From contig NZ_FTPL01000002.1 in assembly GCF_900156305.1 (NCBI RefSeq), forward strand, positions 310,001 through 374,000: 64,000 nt of DNA, in the 5' to 3' direction. The DNA comes from Edaphobacillus lindanitolerans. GTDB lineage: Bacteria; Bacillota; Bacilli; Bacillales_A; Planococcaceae. How positions within the stretch are numbered: the stretch's first letter is position 1; each line of letters opens with the position of its first letter. Shown one piece after another: positions 38,383 to 47,132 of the stretch. The notes under the pieces are model-generated. The model saw only the letters and a list, made by a program, of their open reading frames with translations. It made no database searches and had not been told where the DNA came from. A program made the position numbers and the translations under genes.

Positions 38383-39200
38383 TGCCCCCCGCCCCCTTCC
38401 TCGGCGCCGGGCTCATTGACGGACGTCGATTCGGAATCGCCATTTTCTACGTTGTCCGTATCTCCGCTGTCCGTTGCGTCCGTTCCGGTATCCGTTGAGT
38501 CTTCTGTACCCGCATCTTCTTCGGTACCGGTGCCGGCATCCGTTCCGCCGGTTGCGTCTGCATCATCCGCGGCTTCTCCGTCTCCCGGTTCTCCCGCCGT
38601 GCCTGCGGCCCCGGACCGCGGATCGGTGAAATCGATCGTATACGAGGCAACGTAGCGCGGGACGACCACTTCATCGGAAACAACCGGATTCCCCGCCTCG
38701 TCCGTGTCTTCTTCGGGATGGGAGGCGGTCACTTCATTCATTGAGGCTGCGTCAACCATGGCGGCAGCCTTCAGCCGCGCCAGATAATGGGCGGCCTGTT
38801 CATATGTATCAAACTGGACAGACAGTTCGGCCGTGTGCGGCCCGGTATATGTAAATTCCGTGATGAAGCCCCTGACGGGCAGGAGCGAGACGAGATGGCG
38901 GAGCAACGGTGCCGTGCTGAACCGGTAGGACTCCGCCCACTCGACCGTCTTCTCGAGCTGTTGCCGGTCGGCCATCGTTTCGGTCCCCTGAAGGCGGGAC
39001 TGGAGTGCCTGCTGTTCCGCTCTCAGCTCCTCGGTCCGGACATCCGCAAGCTTTGCCTCATCGGCGTTCCGGTTCGCCATCAGGAACAGGGCGAGCCAGA
39101 AAATCAGCGCCGACAGGAGGATGGCAATCGAGACGATGAGCGCCTTCGACCGTTCCCGTTCCCGTCCGGGCAATAAATTGATATCGACGAGCATCCTCAC
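38379..39200 (-). CDS. pilN: PilN-like type IV pilus protein with long acidic tail
   Basis: 273 residues. The short cytoplasmic motif VDINLLPGRER is diagnostic for PilN (it docks in PilM); a transmembrane helix, coiled coil and ferredoxin-like domain follow. The last 80 or so residues are a low-complexity Thr/Asp/Gly/Glu tail outside the membrane, not part of standard PilN. Overlaps pilO and pilM by four bases. Confidence 0.88.
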   Translation of the reverse strand: MRMLVDINLLPGRERERSKALIVSIAILLSALIFWLALFLMANRNADEAKLADVRTEELRAEQQALQSRLQGTETMADRQQLEKTVEWAESYRFSTAPLLRHLVSLLPVRGFITEFTYTGPHTAELSVQFDTYEQAAHYLARLKAAAMVDAASMNEVTASHPEEDTDEAGNPVVSDEVVVPRYVASYTIDFTDPRSGAAGTAGEPGDGEAADDADATGGTDAGTGTEEDAGTEDSTDTGTDATDSGDTDNVENGDSESTSVNEPGAEEGGGGQ

Positions 39201-40114
39201 ACCTCTTTCAGCGCCAGGCCGATCACTCGGTCGTACCGGGCGGGCAGTTCATGGCCATCCGCAGCCGGGATGGCTTCTTTCATGAGCGGGCTTGCATCGA
39301 TGCCCATCTGGTCGCGGAACAGTCCGGCCAGCTCCTCCGCACCGTCGTACTCACCGGCGATGAACAGGCAGTCGACCGTCTCAAGTCCGTCCATCATATT
39401 ATATGTATAAAAATTGATGAGCTTCCCGATTTCCCGGAAGGCGATGCCGGTCACCTCTTCCTCCCCGTCGTGGAATTCGATCGGGCGCATGAACAGCGGG
39501 TGGTGACGGTTGAAGATCGATACGGTCAGCTCCGAGCCCCGGAAATCCGCGATGAGCACATTGTCGTGCGAATCCATATCATGCAGCACGTACGCAAGGC
39601 GGTATAGCGCAAGCGGCGCGATGTCGCATTCGACCGGCTTCAGCTTCGCCTCGTCGAGGACGTGTTCGTACTGTCGGATGATCTCTTCCTTCGACGCAAT
39701 GATGATCGATTCCTTCTCTTCTCTTCCACTGTCGTACGGCACAACATCAAACAGCGGGTCATCGAACGGCAGATAAAGAGAAGAGCCGATCTCAATGAAG
39801 AAGTAGCCTTTCAGCTCATCTTCAGGGACATCGGCCGGGGTATCCACTTTCCGGATCATGACATATTGGTCGGGCGCGAGGAACCGGACGCGCTTGCGCC
39901 GCAGCCCCCACTCCGCAACCGCCCCCTCCACAACCGCCTCAAGCGCCGCTGCATCCATCACCTTGCCCTCATCCACGACCCCCTCCGGAACCGGCAGCTC
40001 GCCTGCCCGCTCAACAGTGAGCGGATCGGCCGAGCGCAGCTCCGCAAAACGGATCGCGTCTTCATCGATCGTGATGGAGATGATGCGCTGTCTTCGACGG
40101 AATGGATTGTTCAT
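39197..40114 (-). CDS. pilM: PilM actin-like pilus assembly protein
   Basis: 305 residues with the FtsA/PilM-type ATPase fold (IISITIDEDAIRFAEL at the start, then KVDTPADVPEDELKGYFFIE, IADFRGSELTVSIFN). Cytoplasmic partner of PilN in the pilus alignment complex. pilM-pilN-pilO-comC are joined by ATGA overlaps. Confidence 0.9.
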   Translation of the reverse strand: MNNPFRRRQRIISITIDEDAIRFAELRSADPLTVERAGELPVPEGVVDEGKVMDAAALEAVVEGAVAEWGLRRKRVRFLAPDQYVMIRKVDTPADVPEDELKGYFFIEIGSSLYLPFDDPLFDVVPYDSGREEKESIIIASKEEIIRQYEHVLDEAKLKPVECDIAPLALYRLAYVLHDMDSHDNVLIADFRGSELTVSIFNRHHPLFMRPIEFHDGEEEVTGIAFREIGKLINFYTYNMMDGLETVDCLFIAGEYDGAEELAGLFRDQMGIDASPLMKEAIPAADGHELPARYDRVIGLALKEV

Positions 40115-40152
40115 GGGGTGTCAGCTCCTCATGTATAATTTTTTGATCACCA

Positions 40153-40614
40153 TTATGAGGCAGCTTTAGGAATAGTTTTGTTGTTAGCTGCGCTTCCTTT
40201 TTGATTGTCATCATTAATTATTTTTACAGTTGCATTATTAAACGTTACTGTTTTTGATCCTGAATACGCTGTAGTTGTTCCGTTTATAACCAATGATTTG
40301 TTAACTTTTTTTACAGTCATTGAATCCGCCAGTTTACCAGCATTGTCCAAATACCCATCATCAACCAATTTCTTAATTGTTACTCCATCTGTAGCTTCTA
40401 AGGCCTTTGGATCGTCAGCTTCAACCAAATTAGCAGCACTCAGAGCATTCAATGCATCCGACTTCACAGCATTGTACTTACTATTTTCGATAATGTTCCC
40501 AATCGCCGGAATGGCAATTGCCGCGATGATGCCGAGGATGACGATGACCGCCAGGAGCTCGATGAGGGTGAGCCCTTTTTCCTCTTTCAGTTTAGATTTG
40601 ACGAATTTCCGCAT
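40153..40614 (-). CDS. Major type IV prepilin
   Basis: 153 residues. The leader MRKFVKSKLKEEKG is cleaved before LTLIELL, with Glu at +5 and a hydrophobic helix (LAVIVILGIIAAIAIPAIG). A soluble C-terminal domain follows. Codons for the first 35-40 residues are G+C rich like the neighbours; the remainder is markedly A+T rich, with Asn/Lys/Thr-rich protein, suggesting an exchanged or fast-evolving head domain. It has its own promoter with an extended -10 and the strong site AAGGAGG, so it can be made in excess over the assembly proteins. Confidence 0.93.
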   Translation of the reverse strand: MRKFVKSKLKEEKGLTLIELLAVIVILGIIAAIAIPAIGNIIENSKYNAVKSDALNALSAANLVEADDPKALEATDGVTIKKLVDDGYLDNAGKLADSMTVKKVNKSLVINGTTTAYSGSKTVTFNNATVKIINDDNQKGSAANNKTIPKAAS

Positions 40615-40641
40615 AAATGATTCCTCCTTGGAAAATCTTGT

Positions 40642-40663
40642 AGTATTCTACAATACTATTATA
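40642..40663 (-). promoter_or_regulatory. Pilin promoter (extended -10) with adjacent palindrome
   Basis: Minus-strand TTGGTATAAT (TATAAT at 40663-40658), no clear -35. The inverted repeat AGTATT-GTAG-AATACT (40657-40642) begins directly after the -10, around the likely start of transcription, and may be an operator or a 5' mRNA hairpin. Confidence 0.6.
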
Positions 40664-40743
40664 CCAATACCCCGAAAAGCGCGATAGATTCCCAGAAAAT
40701 ATATTTTCAAATAGATTTCAAATGTTACAGAACGATTACACAC

Positions 40744-41949
40744 TCAGCCGACCTGCTCATACATGCTGAACATCGGCACCATGATGGCGAGCACGATCGT
40801 CCCGACGATGACGGCGAGGAAAATCATCATGAGCGGCTCGATGAGCGACTTCAGGCGCTCTGTGGACGCGTCCACTTCCTTCTCATAGAAGTCCGCCACC
40901 TTCGCGAGCATCTTGTCGAGCGATCCGGTCTGCTCCCCGATGGCGATCATATGCGGGATAAGCGGAGGGAACGCCCAGTGGCCCGTCATCGGCCCGGCGA
41001 TCGAGTTCCCTTTCTGCAGCTGGTCCCTCGACTGCCGGAGGACCCGCTTGATCACTTCGTTGTCGACGACCCGTTCGACCATGGCGACGGCCTGGATAAT
41101 CGGGACGGAGCTCGTGAACAGGGAGCTGAGCGTCCGGGTCATCGTGGCGAGCGTGGACTTTTTCATCAGGTCCCCGATGAGCGGGATGCGCAGCAGGAGG
41201 GTATCCATCATGTACTTGCCCTGTGGGTTCCGGTACATCATGTAAATGCCGAGCACGATCAGCAACACCAATCCGATCAGGATGTACCAGTAATGGCGCA
41301 TGAAGTCGCTCGCCCCGAGGACGAACAGCGTGATCGGCGGCAGTTCGGCATCCAGGCTTTCGAACATGTCGACAAACATTGGAATGATCGTGGTCAGGAG
41401 GAAGATGACCACGCCTGCCGCGAGCACGAGGACGACGACCGGATACACCATAGCCGATGTCACCTTCTGCCTCGTGGCAAACGATTTTTCATAGTGGACC
41501 GCAAGCCGGTCCAGCGCATCGTCGATGTTCCCCGACGCCTCCCCAGCCGCGATCATGTTCAGCGTAAGCGGCTCGAATGCCTTCGGGTGCTTGGCCATCG
41601 AGTCACTCAGCGAGCTTCCCGATCGCAGATCGGCATCGATTTCTGTCAGGATGCGGCGGAACGGCTTGGATTCCACCTGCTGGGAAAGGATGTTGATCGC
41701 ATCGACGATCGTGACGCCGGCGCGGAGCAGCGTCGAAAACTGTTGAAGGAACATGATGAGCTGTGCGCGCTTCACCGGCTTCCCGAATGAGATTTCCTTC
41801 GTCAGCGTCGTTTCCGGCAATTCGGTCAGATCCAGCACCCGGACCCCCTGATCGCGGAGCTTCATGACGGCGTCCCTTTTCGTGTCCGCCTGGATCGTTC
41901 CTCGCCTCACCCGCTTCCGGTCGCGGCCTTCATATTGGAAGCGCGGCAT
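40744..41949 (-). CDS. pilC: Type IV pilus inner-membrane platform protein PilC
   Basis: 401 residues with two T2SSF domains (FLQQFSTLLRAGVTIVDA... and ATMTRTLSSLFTSSVPIIQA...) and three membrane segments. The N-terminus FQYEGRDRKRVRRGTIQAD is typical. It connects the PilB/PilT motors to the growing pilus. Starts within the pilT stop (TGATG). Confidence 0.95.
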   Translation of the reverse strand: MPRFQYEGRDRKRVRRGTIQADTKRDAVMKLRDQGVRVLDLTELPETTLTKEISFGKPVKRAQLIMFLQQFSTLLRAGVTIVDAINILSQQVESKPFRRILTEIDADLRSGSSLSDSMAKHPKAFEPLTLNMIAAGEASGNIDDALDRLAVHYEKSFATRQKVTSAMVYPVVVLVLAAGVVIFLLTTIIPMFVDMFESLDAELPPITLFVLGASDFMRHYWYILIGLVLLIVLGIYMMYRNPQGKYMMDTLLLRIPLIGDLMKKSTLATMTRTLSSLFTSSVPIIQAVAMVERVVDNEVIKRVLRQSRDQLQKGNSIAGPMTGHWAFPPLIPHMIAIGEQTGSLDKMLAKVADFYEKEVDASTERLKSLIEPLMMIFLAVIVGTIVLAIMVPMFSMYEQVG

Positions 41950-42989
41950 CAGTGCTCGTCCCCTTCAAGATACGGCTTGGCCACATCATAGGAAATCGCG
42001 CCGGAATCGACGAGTTTTTGAATCGACGATTCCATCGTGTGCATGCCCGCCGCCCGGTTCGTCTGGATGATGCTCGGAATCTGATGGATCTTCTCGGTTC
42101 GAATCAGGTTGCCGATCGCCGGGTTGTTGATCATGATCTCCGTTGCGGCGCGGCGCCCCTTGCCGTCCGCCGTCTTGAACAGGCGCTGCGAGACGACCGC
42201 CGTCAGGACGCCGGCCAGCTGGACCCGGATCTGCGTCTGCTGGGAAGGCGGGAACACGTCGATGATCCGGTCGATCGTCGAGGCGGCGCTCCATGTGTGC
42301 AGCGTCCCGAACACGAGGTGGCCGGTCTCCGCCGCCGTGATCGCGATTGAGATCGTCTCGAGGTCGCGCATCTCCCCGACGAGGATCACATCGGGGTCCT
42401 GCCGGAGCGCGGCGCGGAGGCCGTTCGCAAACGAACCGGTGTCAAAGCCGACTTCCCGCTGGTCGATGATCGAGGCACCGTGGTTGTGCACGAACTCGAT
42501 CGGATCCTCCAGCGTGATAATGTGCTTCCGGCTCGTTTCATTGATGTGCCGGATCATCGCCGCGAGGGTCGTGGACTTCCCCGAGCCGGTCGGGCCTGTC
42601 ACGAGGATCATCCCCTGCGGCGTGTCGGCGAGGCGCTTCAGCGTGTCCGGCATGCCGAGCTCCTCGACGCTCATGATCTTCGTCGGGATTGTCCGGAACG
42701 CGAGCGACACCGAGCCGCGCTGATGATAGGCGTTCACGCGGAAACGGGAAACGCCCGGCACCGAATAGGAAAAGTCCAGTTCCCCGTTTTGGAGAAAATC
42801 ATCGTACAGCTTTTCGGGGATGACCGATTTGGCCACGTCCGCCGTGAACTGGGGCGTGTTCGGTTCCTTGCCGTACCGCTTCAGGTCTCCGTGGATCCGG
42901 AAAACGGGCGGTACGCCGACCGTCAGGTGAATGTCGGATGCCTTCAGCTGGAAGGCGGCCGTCAGCAATGCGTCAATCGTCTGTTTCAT
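41949..42989 (-). CDS. pilT: Pilus retraction ATPase PilT
   Basis: 346 residues. PAS-like N-terminal domain (ASDIHLTVGVPPVFRIHG), Walker A GPTGSGKSTT, Asp box IITLEDPIEFVH, Walker B LVGEMRDLETI, His box TGHLVFGTLHT. After the His box it reads WSAAST, whereas PilT proteins normally have NSA, so one conserved position is changed. The conserved AIRNLIRE-type tail motif appears as AIGNLIRTEKIHQI. Presence of PilT implies twitching or pilus retraction. Confidence 0.94.
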   Translation of the reverse strand: MKQTIDALLTAAFQLKASDIHLTVGVPPVFRIHGDLKRYGKEPNTPQFTADVAKSVIPEKLYDDFLQNGELDFSYSVPGVSRFRVNAYHQRGSVSLAFRTIPTKIMSVEELGMPDTLKRLADTPQGMILVTGPTGSGKSTTLAAMIRHINETSRKHIITLEDPIEFVHNHGASIIDQREVGFDTGSFANGLRAALRQDPDVILVGEMRDLETISIAITAAETGHLVFGTLHTWSAASTIDRIIDVFPPSQQTQIRVQLAGVLTAVVSQRLFKTADGKGRRAATEIMINNPAIGNLIRTEKIHQIPSIIQTNRAAGMHTMESSIQKLVDSGAISYDVAKPYLEGDEH

Positions 42990-43000
42990 GGGATCCCACC

Positions 43001-44656
43001 TTAGTCGAGCATGGCGACGCGGAACACTTCTTCCGTCGTCGTGATGCCTTGTTTTACTTTCAGCAGTCCGTCATCAAGCAGGAAGATCGTCTTGTTCCGG
43101 ACGGCGATTTCGCGCAGTTTCACCACGCTCGCCCCGTTGTTGATCGCGCCCCGCATCGCCTCGTCCATCACGAGCACCTCGTGGATGGCGATCCGGCCGC
43201 GGTAGCCGGTCATGTTGCAGGACGGGCAGCCTTTGCCCCGCATGACGGTGTCGATCTTGATCCCCCGTTTTGAGGCGATCTCTTTTTCCCGCTCGGTCGC
43301 CGGCTCCTCCGCCTTGCAGTCGCGGCACACGCGGCGAAGGAGCCGCTGGGCAACGACCGCGTTGAGCGACGCGGTGACGAGGAACGGCTCGACACCCATG
43401 TCGAGCAGCCGGGTGATCGTCGCGATCGAATCATTCGTATGGATCGTGCTCAGGACGACGTGGCCCGTAAGCGATGCCCGGACCGCGATTTCCGCCGTCT
43501 CGGAATCCCGGATCTCCCCGACCATGACGATGTCGGGATCCTGGCGGAGAATCGAACGCAGTCCTGCCGCAAACGTCATGCCGACGTTCGGATTCACCTG
43601 GACCTGGTTGATGCCCTCCAGCTGATACTCGACCGGGTCCTCGACCGTCACGATGTTCACTTCCTCACGGTTCAGCTTGTTGAGCGCCGCGTAGAGCGTG
43701 GACGATTTCCCGGAGCCCGTCGGTCCGGAGATAAGGACGATGCCGCTCGGCTTCGTGATCTCCCGCATGAACCGTTCAAGGTTGATCCGATTGAATCCGA
43801 GGTGGCCGAGATCCGAGAGCGTGCTGCTCAAGTCGAGGATCCGCATGACGATCTTCTCTCCGTAGACCGTCGGCAAGGTCGACACCCGCAAATCGATCGG
43901 CCGGAAGTCGACATTCGTCTTGATCCGCCCGTCCTGCGGGACCCGGTGCTCGGTGATGTCCAGGTTGGACATGATCTTGATCCGGGCATTGATCATCGGC
44001 TGCATATGCTTCGGGAGCACCCGCTCGTCATGAAGCATGCCGTCGATCCGGAACCGGATGAGCAGCTGGTGCTCTTGCGGGTCGATGTGGATATCGGACG
44101 CTTTCTGGATGACGGCTGCGGACAACAGCTGGTTCACAAGGCGGACGACCGGGGAATCCAGGTCGGTCAGGTTCTCCTCTTCCGCCCGCTGGAGCTTCTC
44201 CGTCTCCAGGAACAGCTCATCGAACGACTCCTCGTAATACTTTGCGATCGTCCGGAGAATATCGTCCTTTGAGGCGATGACCGGCTCGATCTGGAATCCG
44301 GTAGACAGTCGCAGGTCTTCGATCGCAATGTAATCCATCGGGTCGACCATCGCGACGAACAGCTTGTCCCCTTCCGTCTTGAGCGGGACGAGCAGATTCC
44401 GCTTCGCATATTCCTTGGACACAAGGGAAAAGATCTGAGGCTCGAACGGATACCGGTACAGGTTGACGTGCGGGATACCGAGCTGGATCTCGAGCGTCTC
44501 GACAAGCTGCAGTTCCGTGATGAGTCCGCGTTCAAGCAGCGCATCTCCGAGCCGCTGCTCCTTCGGCTTTTCTTTCAACACTTTTTCAAGCTGTTCGGCC
44601 GTGATCAATCCCGATTCCATGAGGATGTCCCCGAGCCGCTTCCTTGTCTGAGGCAT
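43001..44656 (-). CDS. pilB: Pilus extension ATPase PilB with MshEN domain
   Basis: About 551 residues. The N-terminal region has two copies of the RLGDxLxxxGLIT...QLxxxL motif (residues about 7-30 and 36-60), the MshEN c-di-GMP-binding signature. Then the GspE/PilB ATPase: Walker A GPTGSGKSST, EDPVEYQLEGINQ, Walker B MVGEIRDSETAEIA, HTNDS, and the zinc motif CRDC ... CPSC. The ATG at 44656 follows GGAGGAAGGTGAGG; a GTG three codons earlier is too close to it. Confidence 0.95.
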   Translation of the reverse strand: MPQTRKRLGDILMESGLITAEQLEKVLKEKPKEQRLGDALLERGLITELQLVETLEIQLGIPHVNLYRYPFEPQIFSLVSKEYAKRNLLVPLKTEGDKLFVAMVDPMDYIAIEDLRLSTGFQIEPVIASKDDILRTIAKYYEESFDELFLETEKLQRAEEENLTDLDSPVVRLVNQLLSAAVIQKASDIHIDPQEHQLLIRFRIDGMLHDERVLPKHMQPMINARIKIMSNLDITEHRVPQDGRIKTNVDFRPIDLRVSTLPTVYGEKIVMRILDLSSTLSDLGHLGFNRINLERFMREITKPSGIVLISGPTGSGKSSTLYAALNKLNREEVNIVTVEDPVEYQLEGINQVQVNPNVGMTFAAGLRSILRQDPDIVMVGEIRDSETAEIAVRASLTGHVVLSTIHTNDSIATITRLLDMGVEPFLVTASLNAVVAQRLLRRVCRDCKAEEPATEREKEIASKRGIKIDTVMRGKGCPSCNMTGYRGRIAIHEVLVMDEAMRGAINNGASVVKLREIAVRNKTIFLLDDGLLKVKQGITTTEEVFRVAMLD

Positions 44657-44685
44657 CTTCCTCACCTTCCTCCGGCGTACCCCGA

Positions 44686-46203
44686 TCAGGGCTTGATCGG
44701 GTTCCCGCCCTTGTCATATTCGACTTCATCGTTGCTGCCGTTTCCGGAATCGGACTGGCCATTGTTGCTTCCTGATCCGGATTGGCCGGAGCCGTTTCCG
44801 GAGCCGGAATTGCCCGAGCCGCCGTTTTTGCCGCCGGAGCCGTTTCCTGACCCTGATGAACTGCCTGAGCCCGTTCCGTCATTGCCTGATCCGGAACCGT
44901 TCCCGGATCCCGTTCCAGGATTGCCACCGGAACCGGATGATCCGGCATTGTCCTGGCCGTCCCCGGTTCCGCCGGACGAGCCGCTGCTGTTTCCGCCGTC
45001 TGCGGATGAGCTTCCGCCATTTCCGTCACCCGCGTCCGCCGGCTGCTGCACCGGCTTCAGACGGTGGACTTCGATGCGATGGACAGGCGGATAGAAATCG
45101 GTCGATACTTCCTCCATACGCTCCTCGAACGGCCCGTTGTAAACCTGTTTCAGGACGGTCGCGCGGATTCCGGCTGCGCCCGCCTCCTCGATCCGCGGAG
45201 TGATGGTTTTCACGTTTTCACTGTATTGCCTGATTGTCCGGGGCTTGTAATTTTCCATTCCCGAAACACGGATCTCATATTCGTAGAAGAACGGCAGGCC
45301 ATTGATCGAAAGCGTGGCGGCGTCCCCATCCGCTCCCGCCGAGACGGTGAACGACGTGCTGTTCGGATTCGTGAACATGAAGTCGACTTCGGTCAGCGGA
45401 TTGACCGCCGCTTCGTATCCGACCGGTACGCCTTCAGGGAGCCGGTCACTGATCGTGCGCTCGTCGATGATGAAGTTCGTCTTGAGGATCGATGCATAAA
45501 GCAGTGAAGCCAGACGGGTCATCTCTTCTTGCGTAAGGGAGCCGGCATGGGCATCTTCCATCATCTGCAGGAAAGAGACCGATGAGCCGGCTTCGATCCG
45601 GTAACCTTCAATCGCAGCAAGTGCATCCCGGAAGCCTTCCGTCATCGGCATTCCGGCAAACGTGGCTTCTGACACCGGCTCGCTTCCCTCTGCACGGGAA
45701 GCGTCCAGGAAATCTGAAATCTGCACGTTGGCCGGCATCGTCCCGTTTCGGAGCCGGCGCTCGATGCCGCGCGTAACGGCAGCCACTTCCTCATCCGTGA
45801 AGTCGAGCATGCCGAAGTTCTGGTCAAGCAGCGTCCGGATCGATTCGTTCTTCACATGGACGACGAGGGGGTTTTCCGCTCCTGAATTGGCCCCGTCAAT
45901 GGTCCCCTGAACATCGAACGAGACGGCCTCGGGCGGGAGCTTGAATGAAGCGTCCTGGTATTGGACATCCACGTCAAAGCGCCCTTCCAGGTCGGTCACG
46001 CCGTCGCTCAGCACTTTTGTCGTCTGGGCTTCCTTGAGGTCCGACACGTCGTACGGACCGATATATGTATTGTCGCCGAAGTCTTTTGACGGAAACAGCC
46101 AGTTCCCCGCCAGAAGGGAGCCGCCGGATGCGAACAAGTAGAAGAAGACGGTTGAAACAAGCACGCCGAGAACCATAGTGAAGGTTCGTTTATTGTTTTC
46201 CAT
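44686..46203 (-). CDS. VanW-like exported protein of the pilus operon
   Basis: 505 residues: an N-terminal membrane anchor (TMVLGVLVSTVFFYLFASGG), two repeated peptidoglycan-binding-4-like segments and a VanW-type core (VGYEAAVNPLTEVDFMFTNPNS, a G5-like tail). The last 115 residues are almost only Gly, Ser, Asn and Asp. VanW homologues occur in clostridial and Bacillales pilus clusters; function unknown. The ATG at 46203 follows GAGGAGG and overlaps the previous gene by 14 bases; a longer open frame to 46275 lies inside that gene. Confidence 0.75.
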   Translation of the reverse strand: MENNKRTFTMVLGVLVSTVFFYLFASGGSLLAGNWLFPSKDFGDNTYIGPYDVSDLKEAQTTKVLSDGVTDLEGRFDVDVQYQDASFKLPPEAVSFDVQGTIDGANSGAENPLVVHVKNESIRTLLDQNFGMLDFTDEEVAAVTRGIERRLRNGTMPANVQISDFLDASRAEGSEPVSEATFAGMPMTEGFRDALAAIEGYRIEAGSSVSFLQMMEDAHAGSLTQEEMTRLASLLYASILKTNFIIDERTISDRLPEGVPVGYEAAVNPLTEVDFMFTNPNSTSFTVSAGADGDAATLSINGLPFFYEYEIRVSGMENYKPRTIRQYSENVKTITPRIEEAGAAGIRATVLKQVYNGPFEERMEEVSTDFYPPVHRIEVHRLKPVQQPADAGDGNGGSSSADGGNSSGSSGGTGDGQDNAGSSGSGGNPGTGSGNGSGSGNDGTGSGSSSGSGNGSGGKNGGSGNSGSGNGSGQSGSGSNNGQSDSGNGSNDEVEYDKGGNPIKP

Positions 46204-47101
46204 CCTCTTCCTCCTCTGCGATAAAGTCTTCGTCATCCAGCAGATCGAACGGATTATAGTCCATCCGCACATCATCCGGCTCCGCCCCGGACATGCCGTC
46301 CGGCTCCTCCTCCATCACGGGACGGGCAGACAGCCATGACTCCAGCTCCTCCTCTGCCGGGAGCTCGTCTTCGTTATCAGGAGCAGGGGGCACTGAAACC
46401 TCGGCCGGATTGATGAAATCATCGTCACCGAGAGAAATGGATTCCGTTTCCTCAACGGGGGTCTCCTTCAGCTTTTCCTTACCGATCAGGTCCGGTCCAT
46501 CATTGTAGTCGTACCGTCCGGCCTTACCGGCTGCCTCGGCGACTGCGGCAGGATTGGCCTTCTTCGGACCGTCGTCTCCGAACTGGGGCGGGTGGACGAT
46601 ATCCGCCGTGCCCGGAAGGACGATTTCTTCCATGCCCGGCACGTCCGCCACATCTGGTTCAGCGTGATTCTTTTCCATGGGATTGAGTTCTGAATCAAGT
46701 TCAGAATCGAGCGGGCTGATCGTCCCGCTGTTCTCTTCACGCATCGCCGCACGCACATCCGCAGGCGTGATGACCGGGGTCTCGTCGAGTTCCGCTGCCT
46801 GTTCAGGATCGGGGCCAAGCCGGATCGGTGACCGGACAACTTCTTCTACCCCATCGGCGACCGTTTCGTCCGCGAACCGCTTGTCGATGACGACGCCGGC
46901 GGCGAACGCCAGGCCGAGCATGGCCAGCCCTGCATAATAAAAGCCGAAATGGTCCTGAAGGTAGATGCCGACCAAGGCGATGATAAACCCGGCGGCCGTC
47001 ATGACGACGACCGATTTCCCCGCCTTTCCCTTTGTCATCAGATAATACAGCACCGGGAAGACGATGATGGCGCCGATCACAAGAAATATGTACGCAAGCA
47101 T
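46190..47101 (-). CDS. Unrecognised membrane protein with long acidic cytoplasmic tail
   Basis: 303 residues. Three hydrophobic helices at the N-terminus (LAYIFLVIGAIIVFPVLYYL, VVVMTAAGFIIALVGIYL, FYYAGLAMLGLAFAAGVVI), then about 220 residues very rich in Glu, Asp, Pro and without recognisable domain. I do not recognise the family. It is embedded between the PilX-like and VanW-like genes of the pilus operon (overlap of 14 bases with the latter), so a pilus-assembly or scaffolding role is the best guess from context. Confidence 0.7.
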   Translation of the reverse strand: MLAYIFLVIGAIIVFPVLYYLMTKGKAGKSVVVMTAAGFIIALVGIYLQDHFGFYYAGLAMLGLAFAAGVVIDKRFADETVADGVEEVVRSPIRLGPDPEQAAELDETPVITPADVRAAMREENSGTISPLDSELDSELNPMEKNHAEPDVADVPGMEEIVLPGTADIVHPPQFGDDGPKKANPAAVAEAAGKAGRYDYNDGPDLIGKEKLKETPVEETESISLGDDDFINPAEVSVPPAPDNEDELPAEEELESWLSARPVMEEEPDGMSGAEPDDVRMDYNPFDLLDDEDFIAEEEEDGKQ

Positions 47102-47132
47102 GACGGACCTCCTTTAAACGATCTTCGATCAA

